From: Pseudactinotalea terrae
GTDB lineage: Bacteria; Actinomycetota; Actinomycetes; Actinomycetales; Beutenbergiaceae
Length of the DNA stretch: 64,000 nt
Direction: 5' to 3'
Assembly: GCF_009733845.1 (NCBI RefSeq)
Contig: NZ_WNXZ01000002.1
Coordinates: 647,828-711,827, forward strand
How positions within the stretch are numbered: the stretch's first letter is position 1; each line of letters opens with the position of its first letter. The translations under genes were made by a program, and so were the position numbers. Positions 45,942 through 55,002 of the stretch are shown here, piece after piece. The notes below the pieces were generated by a model that saw nothing but the letters and a program-made list of their open reading frames with translations, did no database searches and had not been told where the DNA came from.

Positions 45942-46925
45942 GTGCGCAGTGTCTACGCGGCATCCCAGGACCCTGAGGACCCGCTGAGCGGGTTGGCCAT
46001 CGGCGAGATCGAGCCCGAGGTCCCCGACGACTGGGTCTGGGTCAAGGTGCGCGCCGCCTCCCTCAACCACCACGACCTGTGGAGCTTGCGCGGCGTCGGG
46101 CTGCCCGCCGACCGGCTACCGATGGTGCTCGGCACCGACGCCGCGGGGATCGCCCCCGACGGCTCCGAGGTGCTCGTCCACGGCGTCATCTCCTCGCGCG
46201 GCTGGCAGGGTGACGAGACGCTCGACCCGCGCCGCACGTTGCTGTCCGAGCTGCATCCGGGCACGCTCGCCGAGCGCGTCGCGGTGCCCGCCGCCAACCT
46301 CGTTCCCAAGCCGGTCGGGCTGTCCTTCGCCGAGGCCGCCTGCCTGCCCACGGCCTACCTCACGGCCTACCGGCTGCTGTTCGACGCCGCCGAGGTGCGG
46401 CCCGGTCAGCGGGTGCTGGTCCAGGGTGCCGGTGGTGGTGTCTCGACCGCCGCGGTGCTGCTCGCCCGCGCCGCCGGCCTGCACGTGACCGTGACGTCGC
46501 GCTCGGAGGCGAAGCTCGAGCGTGCGCTGGCGATCGGTGCCCATGACGCCGTCAGCAGCGGCACCCGGATCGCGCCCGTCGACGCCGTGATCGAGACGGT
46601 GGGCGAGGCCACCTGGTCGCACTCGCTGCGCTCGCTACGCCCGGGTGGGGTGGTCGCGGTCGCGGGCGCGACCTCCGGCCCGGCTCCTTCGGCCGATCTC
46701 AACCGGATGTTCTTCCGCAGCCTGCGCGTGGTGGGGTCCACGATGGGCACGCGAGCCGAGCTCGCCCTCGTGGGCGAGATGCTGACGGCGGCAGGGATCG
46801 CTCCCGTGATCGATCAGACCCTGGATCTTGGCTCGGACGACGACGTCCGTGCGGCTTTCGCGCGACTCCTCGCCGGGGAGTCCTTCGGAAAGATCGTGCT
46901 GACCACGAAAGGTACGTCGACATGA
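45942..46925 (+). CDS. Zinc-independent MDR oxidoreductase (quinone-reductase-like)
   Basis: A 327-aa medium-chain dehydrogenase/reductase. Blocks are RAASLNHHDLWSLRGVGLPADRLPMVLGTDAAG and the NAD(P) loop VLVQGAGGGVSTAAVLLARAAGLHV. The structural-zinc cysteine cluster is absent, as in quinone oxidoreductases. GTG 45942 is supported by TATGGT 7 nt upstream; the longer frame upstream overlaps the promoter. It overlaps the DUF4097 gene by ATGA. Its place after sigR-rsrA suggests, but does not show, an oxidative-stress role. Confidence 0.87.
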   Translation: MRSVYAASQDPEDPLSGLAIGEIEPEVPDDWVWVKVRAASLNHHDLWSLRGVGLPADRLPMVLGTDAAGIAPDGSEVLVHGVISSRGWQGDETLDPRRTLLSELHPGTLAERVAVPAANLVPKPVGLSFAEAACLPTAYLTAYRLLFDAAEVRPGQRVLVQGAGGGVSTAAVLLARAAGLHVTVTSRSEAKLERALAIGAHDAVSSGTRIAPVDAVIETVGEATWSHSLRSLRPGGVVAVAGATSGPAPSADLNRMFFRSLRVVGSTMGTRAELALVGEMLTAAGIAPVIDQTLDLGSDDDVRAAFARLLAGESFGKIVLTTKGTST

Positions 46926-47749
46926 CCACGATGTCCCGCATCATCACCGGCCCTGACACGGTCACCAGCGACGACGCCGGATCGGTCCGGGTCCAGCTCG
47001 TCGGCGGCGCACTGGAGGTCGTGCCTCGCGACGGCACCGGCGTCGTCGTCGAGGTCACCGAGGTGGTCGGCCAGCCGCTGGAGATCGCCACCGAGGCCGA
47101 CCGCATCAGCGTCGGCTACCCCTCGATCGGGTGGGACGGCTGGCTCAAGCGGCTCACCTCGTCCGACAGCGCCGATCGCGCCGTGGTGCGGCTGCATGTC
47201 GGCACCGGCGTCAGCCTCACCGCTGCGACCGTCAACGCGCCGATCTCGATCTCGGGCACCACCGGCGACGTCGACCTCTCCACGGCATCCGCGCCGGTGG
47301 CGATGGACCGCACGGTCGGCGGCGTCAAGGTCCGCACCGCCTCCGGCGCGGTCGGGGTCGAGGACCACAGGGGCCCCGTGACGATCAGCGGCGCATCCGG
47401 CGCCGTCCGGCTCGACGGTGACCTCCCCAAGACGACCGTGACCTCGGTCTCCGGGAACATCGCGCTGCGTCATCGCGGCAGCGCCTCTCTGATGACGCTC
47501 ACCAGCGTGTCCGGGCGGGTCGAGCTGACGGTTCCCCACCAGGCCCATCTCGAGCTCGAGGTCCGTGGCGTGTCCGCCCGTGTTCGTGTCGAGGGCCGCG
47601 AGCAGAGCAGCGGCTTCGGCATCACCCGTGTGGACGAGGCGGGACCCGGCGACCGGGTGATCGCCACGGTCTCGACCGTGAGCGGGGACGTCTCGGTCGA
47701 ACGGGCCACCGCGTGGCCACTGCCGCCCTCGGGCACCCAGGACGCCTGA
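46922..47749 (+). CDS. DUF4097-like beta-helix protein
   Basis: A 275-aa protein with no signal peptide or membrane helix. It is made of repeated short beta units (ISISGTTGDVDLSTASAPV, VKVRTASGAVGVEDHRGPV, TISGASGAVRLDGDLPKT, TVTSVSGNIALRHRGSA), the DUF4097 pattern in which each turn carries an SG-D/N-V unit. DUF4097 is common near sensor and regulator genes, and its function is unknown. It is co-translated with the MDR oxidoreductase (4-bp overlap) and closed by the strong terminator at 47761. Confidence 0.82.
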   Translation: MTTMSRIITGPDTVTSDDAGSVRVQLVGGALEVVPRDGTGVVVEVTEVVGQPLEIATEADRISVGYPSIGWDGWLKRLTSSDSADRAVVRLHVGTGVSLTAATVNAPISISGTTGDVDLSTASAPVAMDRTVGGVKVRTASGAVGVEDHRGPVTISGASGAVRLDGDLPKTTVTSVSGNIALRHRGSASLMTLTSVSGRVELTVPHQAHLELEVRGVSARVRVEGREQSSGFGITRVDEAGPGDRVIATVSTVSGDVSVERATAWPLPPSGTQDA

Positions 47750-47760
47750 GCGTGGACATG

Positions 47761-47796
47761 ACGAAGGGCCGGGGCGTACGAGCCCCGGCCCTTCGT
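47761..47796. terminator. Bidirectional terminator hairpin
   Basis: A perfect 15-bp stem (ACGAAGGGCCGGGGC / GCCCCGGCCCTTCGT) around the loop GTACGA lies between two convergent genes, DUF4097-like and HesB-like. It has no long U-tract, but it is the strongest hairpin seen in the window and is usable from both sides. Confidence 0.8.
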
Positions 47797-47807
47797 CGTC
47801 GGCGTGC

Positions 47808-48089
47808 CTAGCCCGCCTGGGCGCGCAGGCTGAAGCCCGTGCCTTCCGGTGTCGCGGCAGCGTCGAGCTCCTGGGTCTCCAGGAGGGTGGCGGTCTCGGT
47901 CGGCATGAAGACGCGGGCTCCCGCGTCCTCGACGACCTGGTCGCCGTCCTCAGGCTGCGGCGCCAGCGACATCTGAAGGCCGCTCTGGCCCTCGTCCATC
48001 GCCAGTCGGACCCCACCGGTCTCGGGGAGGCCGGCCTGCTCGCTGAGGGAACGGATCGCCGTCTGGGCAGTGTCAGTCATGGTGAGCAT
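47808..48089 (-). CDS. HesB/IscA-like protein lacking cysteines
   Basis: A 93-aa protein with the A-type carrier fold pattern (MLTMTDTAQTAIRSLSEQ, GGVRLAMDEGQSGLQMSLAPQPEDGDQVVEDAGARVF). The three cysteines that bind Fe-S in HesB/IscA are missing; there is no cysteine at all. Such proteins are often annotated as HesB but cannot be classical scaffolds. AAGAGAG precedes ATG 48089. A cluster-free or regulatory role is likely but unknown. Confidence 0.78.
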   Translation of the reverse strand: MLTMTDTAQTAIRSLSEQAGLPETGGVRLAMDEGQSGLQMSLAPQPEDGDQVVEDAGARVFMPTETATLLETQELDAAATPEGTGFSLRAQAG

Positions 48090-48250
48090 GGTGCGCTCTC
48101 TTTCGCCTTGGCTGTGACGCTGACGAGCAGCTAGCTGCACTTCCTCGCGTTGCGCCTCGGACCCATCCACCGTCACACATAGCGGCCAGGCGAGCAACCC
48201 GGCGTGTCGGAGAGACGCGCCGTGTCAAGTGCCGAGCCACTCCTTGGGAC

Positions 48251-48841
48251 TCAGGGGCCGCTCGGGTCCTCGGCACCGATCCAGTCGTGCCAGCCGTTGT
48301 GGAGCACCAGCCACGCGAGCAGTCCGTAGCCGGCCTGTGCGGGGTGCACGCCGTCACCGGCGGCGACATCGGCGAGCCACTGCTCGTGCGTGCGCAACGG
48401 CTCGAACGTCTCCGCGTAGGGCACGCGCCGACGCTGGCAGACATCGGAGCAGGCGCGGCTCAGCTCCGCGAGCGCCGACTCCTCGACGCCGGGGCGGGGC
48501 GGGGGGCCGACCACGAACGCGGCGATCCCACGGTTCGCGGCGTCGTCGAGCACGTTCGCCAGGTTGAGGCGGCTGCGCGCGAGCGAGACCCCGTGATCGA
48601 GGTCGGCCGAGCCGAGCGCCACCACCAGGCGGTTGTCGCCCTGCCCGAAGCGGCGGTTGCACTCGGTCTCCCAGCGCGCCGCGAGCTGCGTGGAGGTCTC
48701 GCCGGGCACCGCCAACGTGTAGACCTCGAGCGGCTCGGGGGTGGTGGTGCGGCCGATCACCCGGCCGACCCACCCCATCCCGCGCGGATCGCCGACACCG
48801 GCGGCGAGCTCGTCACCGACGACGGCGACTCGGGTGCTCAC
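48251..48841 (-). CDS. SGNH/GDSL-fold protein with Glu at the nucleophile position
   Basis: A 196-aa SGNH-hydrolase-like protein. Block I reads VVGDELAAGVGD, where E11 replaces the nucleophilic Ser of GDS. Block III is GSAD and block V DGVHPAQAG keeps D163 and H166. The protein keeps the fold and the Asp-His pair, so it may be a non-hydrolytic binder or use a different mechanism. It overlaps kgd by GTGA, so it is co-translated with the 2-oxoglutarate decarboxylase. Confidence 0.8.
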   Translation of the reverse strand: MSTRVAVVGDELAAGVGDPRGMGWVGRVIGRTTTPEPLEVYTLAVPGETSTQLAARWETECNRRFGQGDNRLVVALGSADLDHGVSLARSRLNLANVLDDAANRGIAAFVVGPPPRPGVEESALAELSRACSDVCQRRRVPYAETFEPLRTHEQWLADVAAGDGVHPAQAGYGLLAWLVLHNGWHDWIGAEDPSGP

Positions 48842-51800
48842 CTGTCGAACGCCTGAGCGATCAGCTCCTCCTGCTGGAGCTTGTGGATCTTGCCGGACCC
48901 GGTGGCCGGTGCGGCCGCCGGCCGCCGGCTCACGTGGGCCAGCTCCCGACCGGACAGCTTCGGAGTCTTGAACCGGATCATGTACGAGGCGTAGGTCCAG
49001 GCACCCTGGTTGCTCGGCTCGTCCTGCACCCAGACCAGCTCGGCGTCGTCGCCGTAGCGCGACAGCTCCGAGACCAGCTCAGCGCCGGGGAACGGGTAGA
49101 GCTCCTCGAGACGCACGATCGCCGTCTGCTCGTCGCCACGCTTCGTGCGCTCGGCCAGCAGGTCGTAGTAGACCCGACCCGTGCACATCAGCACGCGGGT
49201 GACGCCAGCGGCCTGCTCGGCCGGCATCGCGTCGCCGATGACCGGCTGGAACGTGCCCGAGGTGAAGTCCTCCACCGAGGAGGCAGCCGCCTTCAGACGC
49301 AGCAGCTGCTTCGGCGTGAACACCACCAGCGGCTTGCGCGGGCGCTGGTACGCCTGCCGCCGCAGCAGGTGGAAGTGGCTGGCCGGCGTGGACGGCTGGG
49401 CGACGACCATGTTGTCCTCGGCGCACAGCTGGAGGAAGCGCTCGATGCGAGCGGAGGAGTGGTCCGGGCCCTGACCCTCGTACCCGTGCGGCAGCAGCAG
49501 CACCACCGAGCTCGACTGGTTCCACTTGGCCTGCGCCGAGGAGATGAACTCGTCGATCACGGTCTGCGCGCCGTTGACGAAGTCGCCGAACTGCGCCTCC
49601 CACAGCACCAGCGCGTCGGGCCGCTCCACCGAGTAGCCGTACTCGAAGGCGAGGGCGGCGTACTCGCTGAGCGAGGAGTCGTAGACCCAGAACTTCGCCT
49701 GGTCGGCTGACAGATAGGTCAGCGGGGTCCACTCGGCACCCGTGAGCCGGTCGTGGAACACCGCGTGCCGCTGCACGAACGTGCCACGGCGGCTGTCCTG
49801 ACCGGCGAGCCGCACCGGGGTGCCCTCCATCAGCAGCGAGCCGAACGCGACGAGCTCGCCGAAGCCCCAGTCGATGTCGCCGTCGGTCGACATCGCCGCG
49901 CGGCGGTCCAGCAGCTGCTTCAGCTTGTTGTGCACGGTGAAGCCCTCGGGCGGGCGCGTGTGCGCCTGGCCGATGCGCTCCAGCACCCAGCTCGGCACGG
50001 CGGTCTGCCAGCCGACCATCATCCCGGCGTCCTCCTGCTGGGACTCCGGGACCTCGAGGCCGGCGACCTGGTCGCCTTGCGCGGTCGAGCCCTGGCGCGA
50101 CTCGGTGAAGACACGCTCGAGCTCGCCCTGGAAGTGCTCCAGGGCCTGCTTCGCCTCGTCCTCGGTGATGTCGCCGCGCCCCACGAGGGCCTCGGTGTAG
50201 AGGGTGCGGACGCTGCGCTTGTTCTCGATGAGCGAGTACATCACCGGCTGGGTCATCGAGGGGTCGTCACCCTCGTTGTGACCACGACGGCGGTAGCAGA
50301 CCACGTCGATGACGACGTCGCGGTTGAACTCCTGCCGGTACTCGAAGGCGAGCTGGGCCACGTGGGCGACGGCCTCCGGGTCGTCACCGTTCACGTGGAA
50401 CACCGGGACCTGCAGACCCTTGACGACGTCGGTCGGGTACAGCGTGGATCGCGACGACGAGGCGCCGGTGGTGAAGCCGATCTGGTTGTTGATCAGCACG
50501 TGGATCGTGCCGCCGGTGCGGTAGCCGCGCAGCATGCTGAGGTTGATCGTCTCGGTCACCACGCCCTGGCCTGCGAACGCGGCGTCGCCGTGGATGAGGA
50601 TCGGCAGCACGGAGAACCCGCCCCCGCCGAGGTCGATGCGGTCCTGCTTGGCGCGGACCACGCCCTCGAGCACGCCGTTGACGGCTTCGAGGTGGGAAGG
50701 GTTCGCCGCCAGGTACACCCGGGTCTTCTCGCCCGTGAGCGAGGTGTACTCGCCCTCGGTGCCGAGGTGGTACTTGACGTCACCGCTGCCCTGCACGGTC
50801 TTCGGGTCTTGGTTGCCCTCGAACTCGGCGAAGATCTGTGCGTAGGACTTGCCTGCGATGTTCGCCAGCACGTTGAGGCGGCCACGGTGCGGCATGCCGA
50901 TGCCGACCTCGTCGAGACCCTCCTGGGCGGCACTCTGCAGGATCTGGTCCAGCAGCGGGATCAGCGACTCGCCGCCCTCGAGGCTGAAGCGCTTCTGCCC
51001 CACGAACTTGGTCTGCAGGAAGGTCTCGAACGCCTCGGCCTGGTTGATCTTGCGCAGGATCTGCTTCTGCACCTCGGGCTCGGGCTTGTTCCAGCCCGAC
51101 TCCAGCCGCTGCTGCAGCCAGCGGCGCTGGGCGCCGTCGTGCAGGTGCATGTACTCCGAGCCGATGGTGCGGCAGTAGGAGCTGCGCAGCAGCCCGAGGA
51201 TGTCGCGCAGCGGCATCCTCGGCTTGCCGCCGAAGCCGCCCGTGGGGAAAGTGCGTTCCAGGTCCCACAGCGTCAGGCCGTGGCTCTGCACGTCGAGGTC
51301 GGCGTGCTTGCGCTGCCGGTAGGCGAGCGGGTCGGTGTCGGCGATCAGGTGACCGCGTGAGCGGTAGGCGTGGATGAGCTCGAGGATCCGCGCCGACTTG
51401 CTGAACTCGTTCTCGGGGTCGAAGTCGACGTCCTTGGTCCACCGGACCGGCTCGTAGGGGACCCGCAGGGCCGCGAACACGCGGTCGTAGAAGCCGTCCT
51501 CGCCGAGCAGCTTGCTGTGGACGATCCGCAGGAACTCACCGGACTGCGCGCCCTGGATGATGCGGTGGTCGTAGGTCGAGGTGAGGGTCATCACCTTCGA
51601 GACGCCCATCCGGGCCAGGTTCTCGGCAGAGGCACCCTGGAACTCGGCCGGGTAGTCCATGGCGCCGACGCCGATGATCGTGCCCTGCCCCTCCATGAGG
51701 CGAGGCACCGAGTGCACGGTGCCGATGGTGCCCGGGTTGGTCAGCGAGATCGTGGTGCCCTGGAAGTCCTCGACCGTGAGCTTGTTGCCACGGGCGCGGC

Positions 51801-52713
51801 GGACGACATCCTCGTACGCACGCCAGAACTGCGCGAAGTCCATCGACTCCGCCCCCTTGATCGCGGGCACCAGCAGCTGGCGGGTGCCATCGGGCTTGGC
51901 GAGGTCGATCGCGAGCCCGAGGTTGATCTGCGAGGGGCGGAGGACGCCCGGCTTGTCGTCGACCATCCGGTAGCCGGCGTTCATCTCCGGCATCTCGATC
52001 AGCGCCTCGACGAGCGCGAACCCGATGAGGTGGGTGAAGCTGACCTTGCCGCCGCGACCACGCGCGAGGTGGTTGTTCAGCACGATGCGGTTGTCGACGA
52101 GCAACTTCGCCGGGATGGCGCGCACGCTGGTGGCGGTCGGCACCGCGAGCGAGGACTCCATGTTCGTGACGACGCGCGCGGCGGGGCCGCGCAGCCGGCT
52201 GAGCTCGTCGTCGCCACCGGCGGAGGCCTCACGGCGAGCCGGCGTGCGCTGGGTGTACGGCGCGGTCGGCCCGACGGCCTCGGGTGCGACGGGAGCGGGT
52301 TCGACCTCGAGCGTCACCGCGGCGTGGGAGGTCTCGTCGACCGGCGCGGGCGGCGGCGGGGCCGGCTCGGTGGTGGCGGGGCGGGCCGGGGAGGCCGGCT
52401 GCGTGGTGAGCGGCTGCTGCTGGCGGGGCTGCTGCGCAGCCTGGGCGGCACGCGCCTGCGGGGCGGCGGCCGGCTTCGCCTGCTGCTCGGGGTCCTTCTT
52501 CGCGGGGCCGGTGCCGCGGACCGTACCGTTGGAGGGCTGCTCGTTCGCCTCCGGCGGGGTGTAGTTGGCGAAGAACGTGCGCCACGACTCCTCGACCGAC
52601 TCCGGGTCGTTCTTGTACGCCTCGAACTGAGACTCGATCAGCCATTCGTTACCGCCGAAGGTGGCTGCGCCGGAAGCTCCGGCAGCCCCTTCGCCAGCGG
52701 TCGGTGCGGACAC
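48838..52713 (-). CDS. kgd: Multifunctional 2-oxoglutarate decarboxylase/dehydrogenase E1-E2-like (Kgd)
   Basis: A 1291-aa actinobacterial KGD. The N-terminal segment NEWLIESQFEAYKNDPESVEESWRTFF (about 22-48) is followed by a long P/A/Q-rich linker and an E2 acyltransferase-like domain (STYDHRIIQGAQSG). The thiamine-diphosphate E1 domain follows (GMPHRGRLNVLANIAGK, GDAAFAGQGVVTETINLS, YRRRGHNEGDDPSMTQP). It makes succinyl-CoA or succinic semialdehyde at the 2-oxoglutarate branch of the TCA cycle. The GTG start lies 11 bp after AAGAGG. Confidence 0.95.
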   Translation of the reverse strand: MSAPTAGEGAAGASGAATFGGNEWLIESQFEAYKNDPESVEESWRTFFANYTPPEANEQPSNGTVRGTGPAKKDPEQQAKPAAAPQARAAQAAQQPRQQQPLTTQPASPARPATTEPAPPPPAPVDETSHAAVTLEVEPAPVAPEAVGPTAPYTQRTPARREASAGGDDELSRLRGPAARVVTNMESSLAVPTATSVRAIPAKLLVDNRIVLNNHLARGRGGKVSFTHLIGFALVEALIEMPEMNAGYRMVDDKPGVLRPSQINLGLAIDLAKPDGTRQLLVPAIKGAESMDFAQFWRAYEDVVRRARGNKLTVEDFQGTTISLTNPGTIGTVHSVPRLMEGQGTIIGVGAMDYPAEFQGASAENLARMGVSKVMTLTSTYDHRIIQGAQSGEFLRIVHSKLLGEDGFYDRVFAALRVPYEPVRWTKDVDFDPENEFSKSARILELIHAYRSRGHLIADTDPLAYRQRKHADLDVQSHGLTLWDLERTFPTGGFGGKPRMPLRDILGLLRSSYCRTIGSEYMHLHDGAQRRWLQQRLESGWNKPEPEVQKQILRKINQAEAFETFLQTKFVGQKRFSLEGGESLIPLLDQILQSAAQEGLDEVGIGMPHRGRLNVLANIAGKSYAQIFAEFEGNQDPKTVQGSGDVKYHLGTEGEYTSLTGEKTRVYLAANPSHLEAVNGVLEGVVRAKQDRIDLGGGGFSVLPILIHGDAAFAGQGVVTETINLSMLRGYRTGGTIHVLINNQIGFTTGASSSRSTLYPTDVVKGLQVPVFHVNGDDPEAVAHVAQLAFEYRQEFNRDVVIDVVCYRRRGHNEGDDPSMTQPVMYSLIENKRSVRTLYTEALVGRGDITEDEAKQALEHFQGELERVFTESRQGSTAQGDQVAGLEVPESQQEDAGMMVGWQTAVPSWVLERIGQAHTRPPEGFTVHNKLKQLLDRRAAMSTDGDIDWGFGELVAFGSLLMEGTPVRLAGQDSRRGTFVQRHAVFHDRLTGAEWTPLTYLSADQAKFWVYDSSLSEYAALAFEYGYSVERPDALVLWEAQFGDFVNGAQTVIDEFISSAQAKWNQSSSVVLLLPHGYEGQGPDHSSARIERFLQLCAEDNMVVAQPSTPASHFHLLRRQAYQRPRKPLVVFTPKQLLRLKAAASSVEDFTSGTFQPVIGDAMPAEQAAGVTRVLMCTGRVYYDLLAERTKRGDEQTAIVRLEELYPFPGAELVSELSRYGDDAELVWVQDEPSNQGAWTYASYMIRFKTPKLSGRELAHVSRRPAAAPATGSGKIHKLQQEELIAQAFDR

Positions 52714-52759
52714 GCGGTGTCGCCTCTTCCCTTAGCCTGCAAGTGGACAAAAAGTGTCT

Positions 52760-52773
52760 TGACAAGCGTGTCA
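52760..52773. promoter_or_regulatory. Inverted repeat in the kgd upstream region
   Basis: TGACA-AGCG-TGTCA lies 47-60 bp upstream of the kgd start, within the 162-bp gap between kgd and the histidine kinase gene. It is a possible operator. No clear -35/-10 pair could be assigned. Confidence 0.35.
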
Positions 52774-52875
52774 CACACTCGGTGCAGAACCCGCACCGGG
52801 AGGCCCGTTTCGGCCTCTGAGGAGCCAGATCGGCCGACTCCCACGATGCCGAGTCAAACAGCGGTCAACCTCGGG

Positions 52876-54057
52876 TCACAGGCCGCCCGTGACGGCGTCG
52901 TCGTCCTCGCCCGGGCGAGCGCGCGGGCCGTGGGCGGGCAGGCGCACCCGGATCCGGGTGCCCACACCACCAGGTGGGTCGATGACGGCGATCGTGCCTT
53001 CGTGCAGGCCGACCGCCCAGCGCGCGATCGCGAGGCCGAGCCCGGTGCCGCCCGTGGACGTCCCACCGGTCTGCGTGGGTGCGTTGCCGCGCTGGAACCG
53101 GCCGAAGACCTGGTCACGCTCGGCCTCAGGGATGCCGTGACCCTCGTCGATGACGTCGATCACCACGTAGCCGTGGGTGGCGGAGGTCCGCACGGTCACC
53201 GTGCCACCCCTCGGCGAGTGTCGCGAGGCGTTGTCCAGGAGGTTGGAGACGACCTGGCGCAGCCGCTCCTCGTCACCGACGAGTCGCAGGTCGGCCGGCT
53301 TGGTCTCGACCGCCCAGTGCAGGTCGCCCCTCGCGCTCGCGCGCGAGGCGTCGTCCGTGATGCCCCGGAGGAAGGGGTCGACGGCGATCGGGGCCACCTG
53401 CAGGTCGGTCGCCCCGGCCTCGAGCCGGGACAGGTCGAGGAGGTAGGCGATCAGCCGGGACAACCGCTCGATCTGCGCAAGGGCAGCCTCAAGCGCCTCC
53501 GAGTCGGGCTCGATCACGCCGTCGGCCATGTTCTCGACCTGAGCCCGTAGCGCAGCGACGGGCGTGCGGAGCTCGTGGCTGACGTTGGCGACCATCTCCC
53601 GGCGCTGGCTGTCCAGCGCGTCGAGGTCGCCGGCCATCGAGTTGAAGGCCGCAGCGAGCTGTCCGACCTCGTCCTTGCTGTTGGTGTCGACGCGGATCGA
53701 GTAGTCGCCGCGCGCCATCGCGCGCGCGGCCGCCGTCATCTCGCGCAGCGGGCGGGTCATGCCGCGGGCGAGCAGCTGCGTGACCACGAGCGAGCAGACC
53801 AGCGCGAGCGGGAACATGCGGAGCACACCGAGGTCGGCCAGCCGGTCGCCGAGCCAGGTGATCAGCGCGTACATCGTGACCGTGGCCGCGATGATGACGA
53901 TCAGCTTGCCCTTGAGCGACCGCACCGGGTCGAGGGGGCGCAGGTCGAGCATCGTGTCCGGGAACGGGTTGCGCCACGAGGGCTCGTCGGAGCGGGCGTG
54001 CCGAACCCGTGGCGGGTTCGGTCGGACCTGGCGCCCCTGCCGGTCGGAACCCGTCAC
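52876..54057 (-). CDS. Sensor histidine kinase
   Basis: A 393-aa membrane kinase. Two membrane helices (about 52-68 and 80-97) enclose a very short extracytoplasmic loop. A HAMP domain follows (RGMTRPLREMTAAARAMARGDYSIRVD), then the H-box VANVSHELRTPVA with H161, the N box NLLDNASRHS and GGTGLGLAIARWAVG. The tiny outside loop suggests sensing in or at the membrane. GTG 54057 lies 11 bp after the response regulator stop, so the pair is one operon. Confidence 0.9.
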   Translation of the reverse strand: MTGSDRQGRQVRPNPPRVRHARSDEPSWRNPFPDTMLDLRPLDPVRSLKGKLIVIIAATVTMYALITWLGDRLADLGVLRMFPLALVCSLVVTQLLARGMTRPLREMTAAARAMARGDYSIRVDTNSKDEVGQLAAAFNSMAGDLDALDSQRREMVANVSHELRTPVAALRAQVENMADGVIEPDSEALEAALAQIERLSRLIAYLLDLSRLEAGATDLQVAPIAVDPFLRGITDDASRASARGDLHWAVETKPADLRLVGDEERLRQVVSNLLDNASRHSPRGGTVTVRTSATHGYVVIDVIDEGHGIPEAERDQVFGRFQRGNAPTQTGGTSTGGTGLGLAIARWAVGLHEGTIAVIDPPGGVGTRIRVRLPAHGPRARPGEDDDAVTGGL

Positions 54058-54068
54058 AGCCGCCCCAT

Positions 54069-54785
54069 CTAGCTGACCGGCTCGAGCGCGTAGCCGACGC
54101 CGTGCACGGTCCGGATCAGCTCGGAGCCGAGCTTGCGCCGCAGCGCCTTGATGTGGGAGTCCACCGTGCGCGTGCCCGAGGCGTCCGCCCAGTCCCACAC
54201 GTCGGCGAGCAGCCGCTCGCGGGAGAGCACTGTGCGCGGGGTCGCCGCCAGGCACACCAGGAGGTCGAACTCGGTGGGCGTCAGGTGCGCCTCGGCGGTG
54301 CCGCGGAAGACACGGCGAGCAGCACGATCGATGGTGAGGTCGCCGAGCACCAGTGGCGGTTCGCCGTCGCCCGTCTGAACGCTCGTCCGGGCGCGCTCGA
54401 CCCGCCGGAGCAGCACCTTGAGGCGAGCCAGGAGCTCGCGCATCGAGAACGGCTTGGTCATGTAGTCGTCGGCTCCGACACCCAGGCCGACGAGCAGGTC
54501 GGTCTCGTCGTCGCGCGCGGTCAGCATCAGGACCGGGGGAGCGGAGCGGCCGTCCGCGGCGCCCTGCGCCTGGATCCGGCGGCACACCTCGAGCCCGTCG
54601 ATGCCGGGGAGCATGACGTCGAGGACCACGAGGTCGGGGCGCAGCGTGGTCGCAGCCTCGACGCCGGCGAGGCCGTCGCCGACCGAGTGCGCGGTCCACC
54701 CCTCCGCCTCGAGACGGCGGACGATCTGGGTCGCGATCTCGGGCTCGTCCTCGACGACCAGCACCACGGGTGTCGCTGAGTTCAT
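54069..54785 (-). CDS. OmpR-family response regulator
   Basis: A 238-aa regulator. The receiver carries the acidic pocket EDE (12-14), phospho-acceptor D56 (VVLDVMLPGIDG) and K in TKPFSMRELL. The winged helix has ADASGTRTVDSHIKALRRKLG and VHGVGYALEP. ATG 54785 is preceded 6 nt upstream by a weak -10 (CACAGT). It partners the kinase immediately downstream; targets are unknown. Confidence 0.9.
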   Translation of the reverse strand: MNSATPVVLVVEDEPEIATQIVRRLEAEGWTAHSVGDGLAGVEAATTLRPDLVVLDVMLPGIDGLEVCRRIQAQGAADGRSAPPVLMLTARDDETDLLVGLGVGADDYMTKPFSMRELLARLKVLLRRVERARTSVQTGDGEPPLVLGDLTIDRAARRVFRGTAEAHLTPTEFDLLVCLAATPRTVLSRERLLADVWDWADASGTRTVDSHIKALRRKLGSELIRTVHGVGYALEPVS

Positions 54786-54944
54786 GCCGCAACTGTGGCA
54801 CAGCGGATCCGCAGATCGCGGGAGGTAGCGGCGGGCGCTGGGCAGGCCTCGTGGCGGGGTCGGGGAGGTCTCGTGCGCCAGATGTGTGCCACGACGGCCG
54901 CCCGGTACCGGCTGCGTGGCGTTCCGTCTCCCGCGCGAGCCGGT

Positions 54945-54950
54945 TAGGCT
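54945..54950 (+). promoter_or_regulatory. -10 (TAGGCT) of the CNNM/HlyC operon
   Basis: TAGGCT followed by GTGCGCCACC and ATG 54961. Transcription from it would begin about 4 nt before a 13-codon leader ORF. Confidence 0.55.
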
Positions 54951-54960
54951 GTGCGCCACC

Positions 54961-55002
54961 ATGGAGAGCGGTCATACCAAGCCGGTCGGTGATCCTGCGT
55001 GA
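54961..55002 (+). CDS. 13-codon leader ORF overlapping the downstream start
   Basis: ATG 54961 to TGA 55000-55002 encodes MESGHTKPVGDPA. Its TGA overlaps the GTG start (54999-55001) of the CBS membrane protein as GTGA. It begins about 10 nt after a TAGGCT -10, so the first ribosome on the message would load here and could reinitiate on the main gene, which has no obvious Shine-Dalgarno. Confidence 0.45.
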   Translation: MESGHTKPVGDPA

